Positions 50,476-59,377 of a stretch of 64,000 bases of DNA are shown piece after piece (the first letter of the stretch is position 1; each line of letters opens with the position of its first letter). This DNA comes from CADCWK01 sp964244115. GTDB taxonomy: Bacteria; Chloroflexota; Chloroflexia; Thermomicrobiales; UBA6265. Made by a program: the position numbers and the translations under genes. Location: contig CAXTHM010000001.1 in assembly GCA_964244115.1 (NCBI GenBank), positions 62,001 to 126,000 on the forward strand, written 5' to 3'. The notes beneath the pieces are model-generated. The model saw only the letters and a list, made by a program, of their open reading frames with translations, searched no databases and had not been told where the DNA came from.

Positions 50476-52649
50476 TGGGATAGCAGCCCGGACTCACGGA
50501 GGAACCGGCTCGGTGCGACAGCCGTGTTGCAGGACTTCTCCAGGTAACTCACGACGAGATTGTGGCTGGCCCTGGTCATCCCGACGTAGAACAGCCGCCG
50601 CTCCTCCTCAACTGTTCCCTCCTGTACGGACTGCCGGATGGGAATGATGGCTTCGTTACAGGACGCCATTACCACCGTATGCCATTGCCGTCCCTTGGCT
50701 CCGAAATAGGTCAGGAGATCGACGGCGTCACGATCCTCAGGTCCACTGTTCAGCACCTTCGCTCGGTCTCGTGCCCGGACCATCAGGGCGACGAATTCGT
50801 CCACCGTCCCCGGATGGTTGGCGGCAACCTCGATGATCTCGGCCAGCGGCTCGTCATCCTCAATGGCGTCCTCCAGCGACGCGACCATTCCCTTGAGCCC
50901 GTTGAACCGGGCGGCGAGGAATTCGAAGGTCTTGCCAAGCTCGGCATAGTGCGGCAGTGCCTCGACTGACGCCTGGAAGTTCCCTTCGCTGGACTTGGGC
51001 AGGATGACCGCGAAGCGGGGCGCATGGATCGCGTCGAGGAAGCTGGAGCGATAGTCGCTGAGATGGGCGAACAGGCGGTCGGCTACGTCACGGGCCAGAT
51101 CCCGACGGAAGTAAGCCCGGATGACGTTCAACCCGTCGGCCGGGTCGAACGGCTCAAGCCGTTCCATGCACAGCTTGACCCGCAGGATGCCGAGCAGACG
51201 CTCCAGCAGTTCGCCCTGCAGGATGTCGTGCTCAGCCCTGACCCGGTATGGCATGTTGGCCAGGATCAGTTCGATCTGTAAGGGCAGGCTCTGGGCATTC
51301 ATCCGGTACAGAATGGCGAAATCCCGAAAGCCCAGCGCCGAATTGCTTCGCCGAACTTCCTGGATCAGTTCGATGACCCACCGTGCCTCAACTCCGGCGC
51401 TCAGCGTCGGCGACACCTGGATCGGCGCGTCATCGCGCCGGGCAGCTACTGGCTTCTTGTCGATCCGATCATCGTTATGGCGAATCAGTCGGTCAGCGTA
51501 CGCCACGATATTGGGCGGACAGCGATAGTTGGTCTGCAACTCGATACTCTCGAATGGCCGTTGAAGCTTCTCCTGCAAGTCCATGATGTATCTCGGGGAG
51601 CAGCCGCGAAAGCCGTAGATCGCCTGATCGTCGTCGCCGGTGACAACGAGACGGGACTCAGCGGCAATCTGGCGGATCAACTGGAAGTCGAGCTCGTTGA
51701 TATCCTGGAACTCGTCGACGATGACCTCGTCGTACCGGCGCTGAATGACGCGCAGAACCCCGTGATGATCCCTCAGACACTGATAGGCCCGTAACTTCTG
51801 GTCGTCGAAGTCCATCAACTGAGCTTCCGCCATCAGGATCTCCTGCGCGCGGAACAACCAGACGATCGCCGACAGGGTGGCGTTGACCGCGTCCTCGTCA
51901 TCGGGCTGGGAGAACAGTACGAGTCCCTTGGACCAGTTAAGCAGGAAATCCGCGACGTGCTCGCCACAGTCCTCACGAGGATCAATCGTCTGGTTCTTGA
52001 GCAGGGAAAAGATGTCGAGGTAGAAGCGATCCTTCATGTAGACCGGAAGCGTTGCCGCGAGTTCGGGGGTCCGGGCCTGCAACACCTCCCGGGACTCACG
52101 GACGAACCAGCGGAGTTGCCGGGATTCGGCAAGCGGCTTGTGCTCATTCCCGAAATTCTCCCGGAGGATGCGATAGCCAAAGGCGTTGAGGGTCTGGATC
52201 GAGGGATTGCCGGTGCGTATTGCTACCCCCGAGTCCGCCTGGATTTCGGCCAGCTTGCTTGTCAACGATGAAGTCGCGGACTTGTCGAAGGTCAGCATCA
52301 GGAATCGTCCGGCATCCACCCCATTGGATCTCGCCTGCAAGACCACCCGGTTGATCATCGTGTGCGTCTTGCCGGAACCAGCCGGCGCGATCACTCGCAA
52401 CGTAGTGGCGGACGATGTCGCGACCCGATGCTGATCCCTGTCCAGCTTCGACGACGCGAGCAGGAGTGCCGGATGGGAGGTGACCCGTGCCGCTTTGGCG
52501 CGCGCACTCATACCCGCAAAGGCATCCTTGCGCACCCTAACCGCGGGTACTTCCAGGGAGTCGAGCAGCGACGCTTTCGGCGTGCGGATGGATCCGGGTC
52601 CATCTCGTTTGGAAAGAGCAAGACCATCGAGCGGAAAGTTGACACTCAT
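50472..52649 (-). CDS. UvrD/Rep-type DNA helicase (superfamily 1A)
   Basis: 725 residues. Walker A at about 88-96 (APAGSGKTHTM), Walker B VIVDEFQDIN (near 300), GDDDQAIYGFRG, the arginine-bearing NYRCPPNIVAYADRLI, and at the end TYFGAKGRQWHTVVMASCNE and EERRLFYVGMTRA. It unwinds DNA 3'-5' with ATP. The first 65 residues are non-conserved and the usual UvrD C-terminal tail is short. It ends in the coupled zinc-knuckle/beta-helix gene. ATG 52649 follows GAGGA. Probably part of an accessory system and not the housekeeping UvrD. Confidence 0.9.
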   Translation of the reverse strand: MSVNFPLDGLALSKRDGPGSIRTPKASLLDSLEVPAVRVRKDAFAGMSARAKAARVTSHPALLLASSKLDRDQHRVATSSATTLRVIAPAGSGKTHTMINRVVLQARSNGVDAGRFLMLTFDKSATSSLTSKLAEIQADSGVAIRTGNPSIQTLNAFGYRILRENFGNEHKPLAESRQLRWFVRESREVLQARTPELAATLPVYMKDRFYLDIFSLLKNQTIDPREDCGEHVADFLLNWSKGLVLFSQPDDEDAVNATLSAIVWLFRAQEILMAEAQLMDFDDQKLRAYQCLRDHHGVLRVIQRRYDEVIVDEFQDINELDFQLIRQIAAESRLVVTGDDDQAIYGFRGCSPRYIMDLQEKLQRPFESIELQTNYRCPPNIVAYADRLIRHNDDRIDKKPVAARRDDAPIQVSPTLSAGVEARWVIELIQEVRRSNSALGFRDFAILYRMNAQSLPLQIELILANMPYRVRAEHDILQGELLERLLGILRVKLCMERLEPFDPADGLNVIRAYFRRDLARDVADRLFAHLSDYRSSFLDAIHAPRFAVILPKSSEGNFQASVEALPHYAELGKTFEFLAARFNGLKGMVASLEDAIEDDEPLAEIIEVAANHPGTVDEFVALMVRARDRAKVLNSGPEDRDAVDLLTYFGAKGRQWHTVVMASCNEAIIPIRQSVQEGTVEEERRLFYVGMTRASHNLVVSYLEKSCNTAVAPSRFLRESGLLSQ

Positions 52650-52747
52650 GCGGGATCCTCGAACTACGACACTGTCGTTCGGTACAGGTTCCCGCGTTTA
52701 TCGCATAGTCCGACAGCCGGGACCATCCCGTGATTGGACCAACTGCC

Positions 52748-53629
52748 TCAGCGGATGGCGGCGGCGAAGACCGGCAGGTTGCGCTCGATGTACGCCGCGG
52801 CCGGACCCCAGTGGTCGGCGTGGCCTTCGGCGTGGAGGCGGGCCCAGGGCTGGCGACAGGTCCGGGCGCCGTCCTCCAGCAGGTCGAACATGGCGCGGGT
52901 GTGGTCGACGATCAATTGCGGCAGGGCGCGGCGCTGCCCGGCGTCGAGGCCGTAGCCGTCGACGAGGGCGCGGAGCCGCAGCGCGTCATAGGCCGGGTCG
53001 CCACCGGCGCCGAGCTGGACGAAACCGTGAGCGGCGTAGGCGAGATCCCAGAGCCGTGAACCGGGGCCGGAACCGTCCCAGTCGATGAAGACCCAGCGGT
53101 CGCCGTCCCGGACGAGGTTCCACGGCGCCAGGTCGTGGTGGCAGATCAGCTCCTCGCGGTCCGGCGGGATCGCGACGTCCCATTCGGCGTCGGCTGGCGG
53201 GACGAACGTGGCCGACGCGTCGTGCAGCTCCCGGATCAGCCGACCGACCCGGTTCAGCTCCGGCAGCGTCATCGGCGGCAGGTCGTGGGCGAGCTGGCCG
53301 GGGACGAACTCGACGACGTGCCGGCCCCGCCCGTCGATCCCAAAGGTCGCCGGAGCGCCGACGAACCCGGCCGCGTCGAGATGGGCCAGGAACGCATCGA
53401 CCGCCGGGGTCGCTGGCGTCGCCGGCTTCCGGACCGTGTCGCCGACCCGGACGACGGAGTCCGAGACGTTGCCGCCGCTGAGTCGCTCCTCGTGTACGTC
53501 CCTATCGTCTGCTTCGGCGATCGCCCAGGACCGGACCCGCTCCTGGGCGATCCGATGCGTCTCGTCACGTATCCCCTCACGGTCGAGGAAGTCGTCGAAC
53601 GATGAGCCGATGTGGTCATTGATAGGCAT
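52748..53629 (-). CDS. APH-fold phosphotransferase
   Basis: 293 residues from ATG 53629 (GGGAG eight bases upstream; a GTG three codons earlier is possible). Kinase motifs: YVxF-type pocket in HVVEFVPGQLAH, the catalytic loop LICHHDLAPWNLV, and the metal Asp in VFIDWDGSGPGSRLWDLAYAAH. The fold phosphorylates aminoglycosides, macrolides or choline-like substrates; this one is not assigned. Not closely similar to the two kinases at 31-33 kb. Confidence 0.85.
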   Translation of the reverse strand: MPINDHIGSSFDDFLDREGIRDETHRIAQERVRSWAIAEADDRDVHEERLSGGNVSDSVVRVGDTVRKPATPATPAVDAFLAHLDAAGFVGAPATFGIDGRGRHVVEFVPGQLAHDLPPMTLPELNRVGRLIRELHDASATFVPPADAEWDVAIPPDREELICHHDLAPWNLVRDGDRWVFIDWDGSGPGSRLWDLAYAAHGFVQLGAGGDPAYDALRLRALVDGYGLDAGQRRALPQLIVDHTRAMFDLLEDGARTCRQPWARLHAEGHADHWGPAAAYIERNLPVFAAAIR

Positions 53630-53698
53630 GTTCGTCACTCCCAGTATCCGGTGGGTAGCGTATTGACGGTGAGATCAGGGTGCAATCGAAGCATCTCG

Positions 53699-53797
53699 GT
53701 GGCGGAGTAGACCTCTCCCCCGATCCCGCTCCGGCTCACCTGCTCGCTTATCCGCCCCATGCGACATCGGCTCCGCGGGTGCCCGGAGCGGGGAGAC
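53699..53797 (-). repeat. Dispersed repeat family A, copy 11
   Basis: GTGGCGGAGTAGACCTCTCC ... GGTGCCCGGAGCGGGGAGAC. Confidence 0.72.
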
Positions 53798-53885
53798 GGA
53801 CCGCGTATCGAGCGCAGGTAATCCAGTCGAGAGCCGTCAAGCGAGCATCGGTTCATGGCCCCCCTCCCGGCAACACGAGATGTCA

Positions 53886-53906
53886 CCGGGAGGCTTCAGC
53901 GCCCGG
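53886..53906. repeat. Family C palindromic repeat
   Basis: CCGGGAGGCTTCAGCGCCCGG, reverse of the copy at 27444. Confidence 0.5.
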
Positions 53907-53953
53907 ACAGGGTCGCGAGTTCTCAACGATGACCGCGGCCCTGAAGCGTACGC

Positions 53954-55453
53954 TCAGTCGTCCCCGACCAGCTCCCGGGCGATGCGCTCGGCGCCGGCCC
54001 GGTCGTCGGATGCCAGTTCGCCATCAATGACGAGTTCCCGCAGGTGGTCCTTAATCTCGGCGATCCAGCGGCCCGGCCGGCGGTCGAACAGCGCCATCAG
54101 GTCGTTGCCGTCCAGCGGGCTCTGCAGACGGTCGAGGGCCTGCTCCGCTTCCAGCCGGGCGATGTGCTCCCGCAGGGCCGCGATCCGGTCGGCCGCCAGC
54201 CGCCGCCGGTGCTCCCGAGCGGAGGTGACGTCGGCCTCGGCGAGGTCGAGCAGGTCGTCCAGCACGTCGCCGGCCTCGAGCGCCAGTCGCCGGACGGCGC
54301 TGTCCGTCCAGTCGGGCTCGTAGGCTTCTGGCCGGGCGTGGAACTCCACCAGCCGACTGACCCGGCCAATCGTCTGCCTGTCCGCCCCCAGTCGCCGGAG
54401 CAGGCGCTCGGCCAGTCTGGCGCCCTCGCGCTCGTGCCCGAAGAAATGGACCTCGCCGGCCGCGTCGACGGAGCGGGTCGCGGGCTTGGCGGCGTCGTGG
54501 AGCAGCGCCGCCCAGCGGACCACCGTCCGGGCCGGTGCCTGCCGGACGACCTGCCGGGTGTGATCCCAGAGGTCCTTCTCCCGCCCGACCCCACCCTGGC
54601 CCCGGCCGAAGCCGTACGGGTCGACCGTCATCTCGGCGATCGGCTCCAGCTCCGGCAGCGCCTCGGCCAGCAGCCCGGTCGTGCGCAGCGTCTCCAGCCC
54701 GTGATCGACGTACTGCCCGGTCAGCAGCCGGCTCATCTCGGCCAGGATGCGCTCCCGGCTGATCCGGGCCAGGTCCGGTGCCGTCCGGGCGATCGCCGCC
54801 TCGGTCTCCGCCTCCAGCCGGAAGCCGAGCTGGGAGACGAACCGGGCCGCCCGGAGCAGCCGGAGCGGATCCTCGGCGAAGCGCTCGTCCGGGTCACCGA
54901 CGGCCCGGAGGACGGCGAGGTCGAGGTCCGGCAGTCCGCCGTAGGGGTCGGCCAGCGCCCCGGTCCCGGCGTCGGCGGCCATCGCGTTGATCGTGAAGTC
55001 CCGCCGGGCGAGGTCGTCCGCCAGCGTCCCGCCGAGCTCGACGACCGGGTGCCGGGTGCCATCGACGTAGGCCTCGCGGCGGTAGGTCGTGATCTCGACC
55101 CCGAGCGTCGGGGGCGTCGAGGCGTCGCCATTGGGGGAAACGTCGGGATGCTCTCCGGGCTCGACCGTGTCGGTGAAGATCAGACCAACCGTGCCGAACC
55201 GCTCGCCGACGAGGTAGACCGACGAGGCGCCGGCCGCCCGGCCCAGCCGCTGGGTAGTGTCCGGCAGGGCCGAGGTCGCGAAGTCGAGGTCGAAGGCGTG
55301 ACCGGCGGCGATCCGGCCGAGGAGGGCGTCGCGGATCACCCCACCGACGAGGAACAGCTCCTCGCCGGCCGCAGCGTAGGCGGCGGCAAGCCGCTCGACG
55401 CAGGCGGCGGCGAACGGGTCCAGGATGTCGAGGACGTTNNNNNNNNNNTCCAT
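53954..55453 (-). CDS. CCA-adding / poly(A) polymerase family nucleotidyltransferase
   Basis: About 500 residues. Class II nucleotidyltransferase: LFLVGGVIRDALLGR, the acidic pair FDLDFAT, and VDGTRHPVVELGGTLADDLARRDFTINAMA; then the RNA-binding helices (PLRLLRAARFVSQLG) and a C-terminal HD domain (RWAALLHDAAKPATR, FGHERE). It adds or repairs the CCA end of tRNA, or polyadenylates RNA. The N-terminal 4 codons are lost in ten Ns (55439-55448), but the frame is kept from ATG 55453 (RBS GGAGA). Confidence 0.93.
   Translation of the reverse strand: MXXXXNVLDILDPFAAACVERLAAAYAAAGEELFLVGGVIRDALLGRIAAGHAFDLDFATSALPDTTQRLGRAAGASSVYLVGERFGTVGLIFTDTVEPGEHPDVSPNGDASTPPTLGVEITTYRREAYVDGTRHPVVELGGTLADDLARRDFTINAMAADAGTGALADPYGGLPDLDLAVLRAVGDPDERFAEDPLRLLRAARFVSQLGFRLEAETEAAIARTAPDLARISRERILAEMSRLLTGQYVDHGLETLRTTGLLAEALPELEPIAEMTVDPYGFGRGQGGVGREKDLWDHTRQVVRQAPARTVVRWAALLHDAAKPATRSVDAAGEVHFFGHEREGARLAERLLRRLGADRQTIGRVSRLVEFHARPEAYEPDWTDSAVRRLALEAGDVLDDLLDLAEADVTSAREHRRRLAADRIAALREHIARLEAEQALDRLQSPLDGNDLMALFDRRPGRWIAEIKDHLRELVIDGELASDDRAGAERIARELVGDD
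55439..55448. other. Assembly gap (10 N)
   Basis: Lies at codons 2-5 of the nucleotidyltransferase gene; frame-neutral as drawn. Confidence 0.9.
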
Positions 55454-55609
55454 CGGTCTCCGGTCGCCTGGGCAGCGCGGCCGGAGGGCATCTCATCCCG
55501 AGCCGTCGCGCGGGGGCAGGTCGCGCAGTGCTCCGGAGAGTCTAATCGGTTGGCCTGCCGGGGCGGGTCCAGGCCGCCGATTCAGCGACCGATCAATCTC
55601 CGAGCCTGG

Positions 55610-56599
55610 CTACCTGAGCCCGGTCCGCTGGCTCAGCCAGGCCCGGGCGACGGCGCCCTGGGCGGCCTGGAAGGCCCGCAGGGTCGGGAGGCCGGGCGGC
55701 GGCGGCGCCACGGCCTGGATGGTGAAGAACCCGGCGATGGCGGCGACGACCGCGGTCAGGGCCGCGTCGTCCGGCGCCCGCGCGCCGGCCAGCCGACCCA
55801 TCAGCGCGTCGGGGGCCGGTCCACCCTGCATCGCCACCGACGGCGCCAGGAAGGCGAGATCCACCCAGGCCGCGCCTAGCCGGGCATGGGGCCAGTCGAC
55901 GAAGCGGACGCCATCGGCCGTCAGCAGCATGTTGTCGGCCCGCAGGTCGAGGTGAAGGAGCGTCTCACCCGTCGCCGCGTCCGGGGCCGCCCGCTCCAGC
56001 TCCGCCAGCGCCGCCGCGTGCCGGACCGACCATCCGTCGAGCCCGTCCGGCCGGAACAGCGCCGCCCGTCGCCACCAGCCGCCGGCCAGCCCACCCCATC
56101 CCTCGATGCCGCCGACGATATCCGCCGGGACCGGTGAGGGCGTCAGGAGCGCCGACAGGCGATCGAGACCGGCCAGGACCAGTCCCAGTTCGTCCGGCTT
56201 CCACGGTATCTCCGGGGAGCGGCCGTCGATCGCGTCGAAGGCCAGGACCACCCAACCATCGGCACCGGTATCCCAGGACCAGCGCAGCCGGGAGGTCGGG
56301 GCGTCTGCGGGGAGGGCCGCGGCGACGACGGCTTCCCGCCGGTGGAACTCGGCCGACGTCAGGTTGGGCTCCGGGCCCGCCGCCTTGACGAACGCCCGGC
56401 GCCCGCCGCTGGTCTCGATCAGCGCGGCCAGCCCCGGCGAGAACCCGCCCGGCTGCGACTGAACGTCCGTCACGTCGCCGCCGAGCCGCTCCGCGATCCC
56501 GGCCCGGATCGGCTCCGGCAGGTCGTCCCAGCCCAGCCGGACACCCGCCGCCGGAGGTGGCCGGTCGTCAGGGTAGGGTGATTCGCCGGGTGGTGTCAT
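55610..56599 (-). CDS. APH-fold phosphotransferase
   Basis: 329 residues. A Pro-rich N-terminus precedes a kinase fold with QPGGFSPGLAALIETSGG (nucleotide loop), LLHLDLRADNMLLT (catalytic loop, HLD instead of HGD) and VRFVDWPHARLGAAW (metal Asp). It is the most diverged of the APH-fold kinases in the window. ATG 56599 has GAGGG upstream. No substrate can be inferred. Confidence 0.8.
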   Translation of the reverse strand: MTPPGESPYPDDRPPPAAGVRLGWDDLPEPIRAGIAERLGGDVTDVQSQPGGFSPGLAALIETSGGRRAFVKAAGPEPNLTSAEFHRREAVVAAALPADAPTSRLRWSWDTGADGWVVLAFDAIDGRSPEIPWKPDELGLVLAGLDRLSALLTPSPVPADIVGGIEGWGGLAGGWWRRAALFRPDGLDGWSVRHAAALAELERAAPDAATGETLLHLDLRADNMLLTADGVRFVDWPHARLGAAWVDLAFLAPSVAMQGGPAPDALMGRLAGARAPDDAALTAVVAAIAGFFTIQAVAPPPPGLPTLRAFQAAQGAVARAWLSQRTGLR

Positions 56600-56707
56600 A
56601 GAGTGACGTCCCTCATTCAGGTCTTTGGGCGGTGGCAGGTCCGGCCGGCCGGGCCGCGGGACCCGGCGAGGGACGAGATCTCCTTGTGGCGTCCCGGTAG
56701 GGGTTGG

Positions 56708-57391
56708 TCAGCGCTCGGGTCGCGGTTCGCTGCTCGGGCCGACGTGGCGGTCGAGCAGCTTTAGCAGCGGGATGGATGCGTCGCGGAACCGAACGATCTC
56801 ACCGACCAGATCGGGAGACGCCAGCCGGTCCGGGTCGTCGACCCGGTGGCTCGCGATCGCCCCTTTCCAGCGCAGCCATTCGATCCGGGGATGATCCTTC
56901 GCGTAGCCGCGCGGGGTCCCCTTGAGCGGGTCCTCGATGCCGCCGCCGACGGTCAGACCGTCGCCGGTCAGTGACTCGACCACCTTGAGGAAGGCCGGAC
57001 CGGTGCGGTCGTCGGCGACCATCTCGCGAAAGCGGTGCAACTGGTCCCGCGCCAGCCAGTGGTAGCCGCTGGCCGCCATCAGGCCGTCGGCATCGAGCTG
57101 GAGGTAGAGGATCCCGCCCTCGGGCCGGTCGCGGAGGGCGCCCTGCTGCGTCTTGTAGGGCGACTTGTCGCGGGAGAACCGGACATCGCGATGCATCCGG
57201 AACAGGCGCATCGGGCCGGTCTGTGGCTCCAGGGCCGCGACCAGCGCCTCCATCGGCTCGCGGACCTGGGACGCGAATGCCAGCCGGTTGGCCTGCCAGT
57301 AGTCCCGCGAGTTGTCGGCGGCGAGGCCGACGAAGAAGTCCGGGGCCGTATCGGGGAAGCCGGCGAAGGCTGTGGTCGTAGTCTTCGGCAC
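56708..57391 (-). CDS. DUF2461 family protein
   Basis: About 227 residues from GTG 57391 (GGGAG five bases upstream; another GTG lies two codons earlier). The signatures PDTAPDFFVGLAADNSRDYW, RLFRMHRDVRFSRDKSPYKT and DHPRIEWLRWKGAI are those of DUF2461, a widespread family with no agreed function. No membrane segment or signal. It stands alone. Confidence 0.85.
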   Translation of the reverse strand: MPKTTTTAFAGFPDTAPDFFVGLAADNSRDYWQANRLAFASQVREPMEALVAALEPQTGPMRLFRMHRDVRFSRDKSPYKTQQGALRDRPEGGILYLQLDADGLMAASGYHWLARDQLHRFREMVADDRTGPAFLKVVESLTGDGLTVGGGIEDPLKGTPRGYAKDHPRIEWLRWKGAIASHRVDDPDRLASPDLVGEIVRFRDASIPLLKLLDRHVGPSSEPRPER

Positions 57392-57778
57392 AGGCACTCC
57401 CGTAGCGACCGATCGGGACGAACGCTCGTCACCGGTCGGAGTCTCACGGCCCCGCCCGATCGAACCGGCAGCGGTGGCCAGCAGCGTCCGGTGGGCGACC
57501 GTCCCGGACTGCCGGTCCCCGCACGTTCATGACCAGCCCGAGAGCGGTCGGTCGAAGCCTGGCCGGAGTCAGCCTTCGGGTGTCGGGTCACGGGACGATG
57601 GGCCCGCGCCTGGGTCCTCTCCCCCTCGGATCGTCGCCCTCCGGCTGACCGGCGGATTCCCGGCGGGATCACCGGTTCTTCCCGACAGACACCGTCACCT
57701 CCCTCCCGTAGCATTGAGGCACCCGGCCTGGGCCAGAATCATGCACCGGTCGGGCCGGCAGGGAGGGGGGCGACGACG
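57392..57778. other. Divergent intergenic region
   Basis: No gene or repeat recognised between the DUF2461 and DoxX-like genes. Confidence 0.4.
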
Positions 57779-58993
57779 ATGACACAGACAGCGCGCGGGC
57801 GACAGTCCGGCAGCATTCCGAGACCGGTGACGCGATGGGCGATGGGGTGGCGGGTCCGGGTCATCCTGGTCGCACTGATCGTCGCGCTCATTCCCGGCGT
57901 CGCGTCGGCCCACGCCCGCTGGTTCACGCCGTACGGCCCGTACTGGGAGCCGGAATGGTCGCGGATCTGGTCGCTGCCAGTGCTGCTCGCGCTCGGGGCG
58001 GCGGCCGGGGCGGTCGCGATGCTGGCGCTCGGCGAGCGGCTGACCGGTGACCCGCTCTGGCCCCGGCCGCCCGTCTTCCAGCGCCTGGAGCCGGCCGCCC
58101 CGGCCATCCTCGGGGTACAGGCCGCGATCACGCTGATCTACGCCGCCTCGCAGATGACGCTGTTCGTGCCCAACATCCCGCTGCCGCACAGCGTCGTCGG
58201 CTACGGGATCGCCGCCATCGCCGTCATCGCCGGTTTCTCGTTCATCACCGGCGTGCTGTCGCGGGTCGGCGCCCTGCTCGTGCTCGGCCTGTTCGGGCTC
58301 GCCTTCGCCTACGGCTCCTGGTACGAGGCGCTGGAGCAGATCCTGTTCATCGGGATCGCCCTCTACCTGCTGGCGGTCGGACGCGGCGTCGTCCGGTACG
58401 CCGACGGCCGCGAGGAGGACCGGACCGCCCTGTCCGACCGGCTGCGGCCCCACGCCCTGACGATCCTGCGGGTGACGGTCGGCGCCTCGATCGTGATACT
58501 CGGCTTCACCGAGAAGCTGATCGCACCCGATCTCACCGTCGCCTTCCTGCGCGAGTACCCCGAGTTCAACGTCCTGGGCTCGCTCGGCCTGTCATGGTTC
58601 ACCGACGAGCGCTTCACCTACGCCGCCGGGATCGTCGAGATCACGGCCGGTACCGCCCTGATCTCCGGCAAGCTGATCCGCGTCGTGATCGTCGGGCTCT
58701 GGATCCCGTTCAACCTCGGCATCGCCTTCCTCCCGCCGCAGGAGCTGATCGGCCACCTGCCGATCCTCTCGGCGATCTACGTCCTGCTCGTCCGTGGGAC
58801 CGAGGGCATCCCGGCCCCGGGCGAGCGGTCGTCGCAATCGTCGCAGCCGTCACCCCGGCAGGCGGACGCCGGCGAGCGGACCGCCGCCCCGGCCGCATCC
58901 CTCTCCGGCCGGTCGCTGTTCGCAAGGGTGCCTCAGCCGAGGAACGTCCCGGCCGGGCAGGGCCGATCCGGACACGGTCAGGTTGGTCGGTAG
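57779..58993 (+). CDS. DoxX-like integral membrane protein
   Basis: 404 residues with about eight hydrophobic helices; the first (about 26-43, VILVALIVALIPGVASAHA) looks like a signal and cleavage may follow. The second half (LRVTVGASIVILGFTEKLIAP, TYAAGIVEITAGTALISG) has the DoxX/SURF4 pattern. DoxX proteins take part in thiol or quinone chemistry, but this assignment is broad. The last 60 residues are Ser/Pro/Arg-rich and not membrane-like. GGGAGGGG upstream of the ATG. Confidence 0.7.
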   Translation: MTQTARGRQSGSIPRPVTRWAMGWRVRVILVALIVALIPGVASAHARWFTPYGPYWEPEWSRIWSLPVLLALGAAAGAVAMLALGERLTGDPLWPRPPVFQRLEPAAPAILGVQAAITLIYAASQMTLFVPNIPLPHSVVGYGIAAIAVIAGFSFITGVLSRVGALLVLGLFGLAFAYGSWYEALEQILFIGIALYLLAVGRGVVRYADGREEDRTALSDRLRPHALTILRVTVGASIVILGFTEKLIAPDLTVAFLREYPEFNVLGSLGLSWFTDERFTYAAGIVEITAGTALISGKLIRVVIVGLWIPFNLGIAFLPPQELIGHLPILSAIYVLLVRGTEGIPAPGERSSQSSQPSPRQADAGERTAAPAASLSGRSLFARVPQPRNVPAGQGRSGHGQVGR

Positions 58994-59018
58994 CGTGGTT
59001 GTCATCGGGAGTTGGCGG

Positions 59019-59118
59019 GTGGCGGAACGGACCTCCCCCAGCCAGGATGAACCCGCTCGCTGACCCGCCAAATGCGCTCGCTGCGCTGCGGCTCCGCAGG
59101 TGCCCAGAGAGGGGGCAA
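59019..59118 (-). repeat. Dispersed repeat family A, copy 12
   Basis: GTGGCGGAACGGACCTCCCC ... GCTCGCTGCGCTGCGGCTCC ... GTGCCCAGAGAGGGGGCAAC. Confidence 0.7.
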
Positions 59119-59206
59119 CGCCACCCATCGACCTACGGGCATATCTGGTCAGTGCGATTCAACACGCCGTGCTCGAGCGCGAGATGCGAACGATTCTCCG
59201 AGTTGA

Positions 59207-59226
59207 CGGGCGGCTTCAGCGCCCGG
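59207..59226. repeat. Family C palindromic repeat
   Basis: CGGGCGGCTTCAGCGCCCGG. Confidence 0.55.
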
Positions 59227-59377
59227 TCCGGGGCACCGGAAATCCCGCCGGCAGCGAGACCTACGCGCGTTCCACCCATCTGAAGCGCCACGGTAGGCTA
59301 TGGTTTCGCGACGGCCGGTTCGGATGGGCGCCGATCACGAGCAAGCACCGGGACGGGCCAAGGTGGAGAGACCGTCG

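Larger units (their letters stand above)
53630..53953. other. Intergenic region with repeats
   Basis: Contains a family A copy (53699-53797) and a family C palindrome (53886-53906). No gene. Confidence 0.6.
58994..59377. other. Intergenic region with repeats
   Basis: Family A copy (59019-59118) and family C palindrome (59207-59226); no gene. Confidence 0.6.

Noticed and set aside
54044..55879. A 611-residue open frame on the plus strand
   Set aside because: Antisense to the CCA/poly(A) nucleotidyltransferase, runs through an N gap, and has no recognisable domain.
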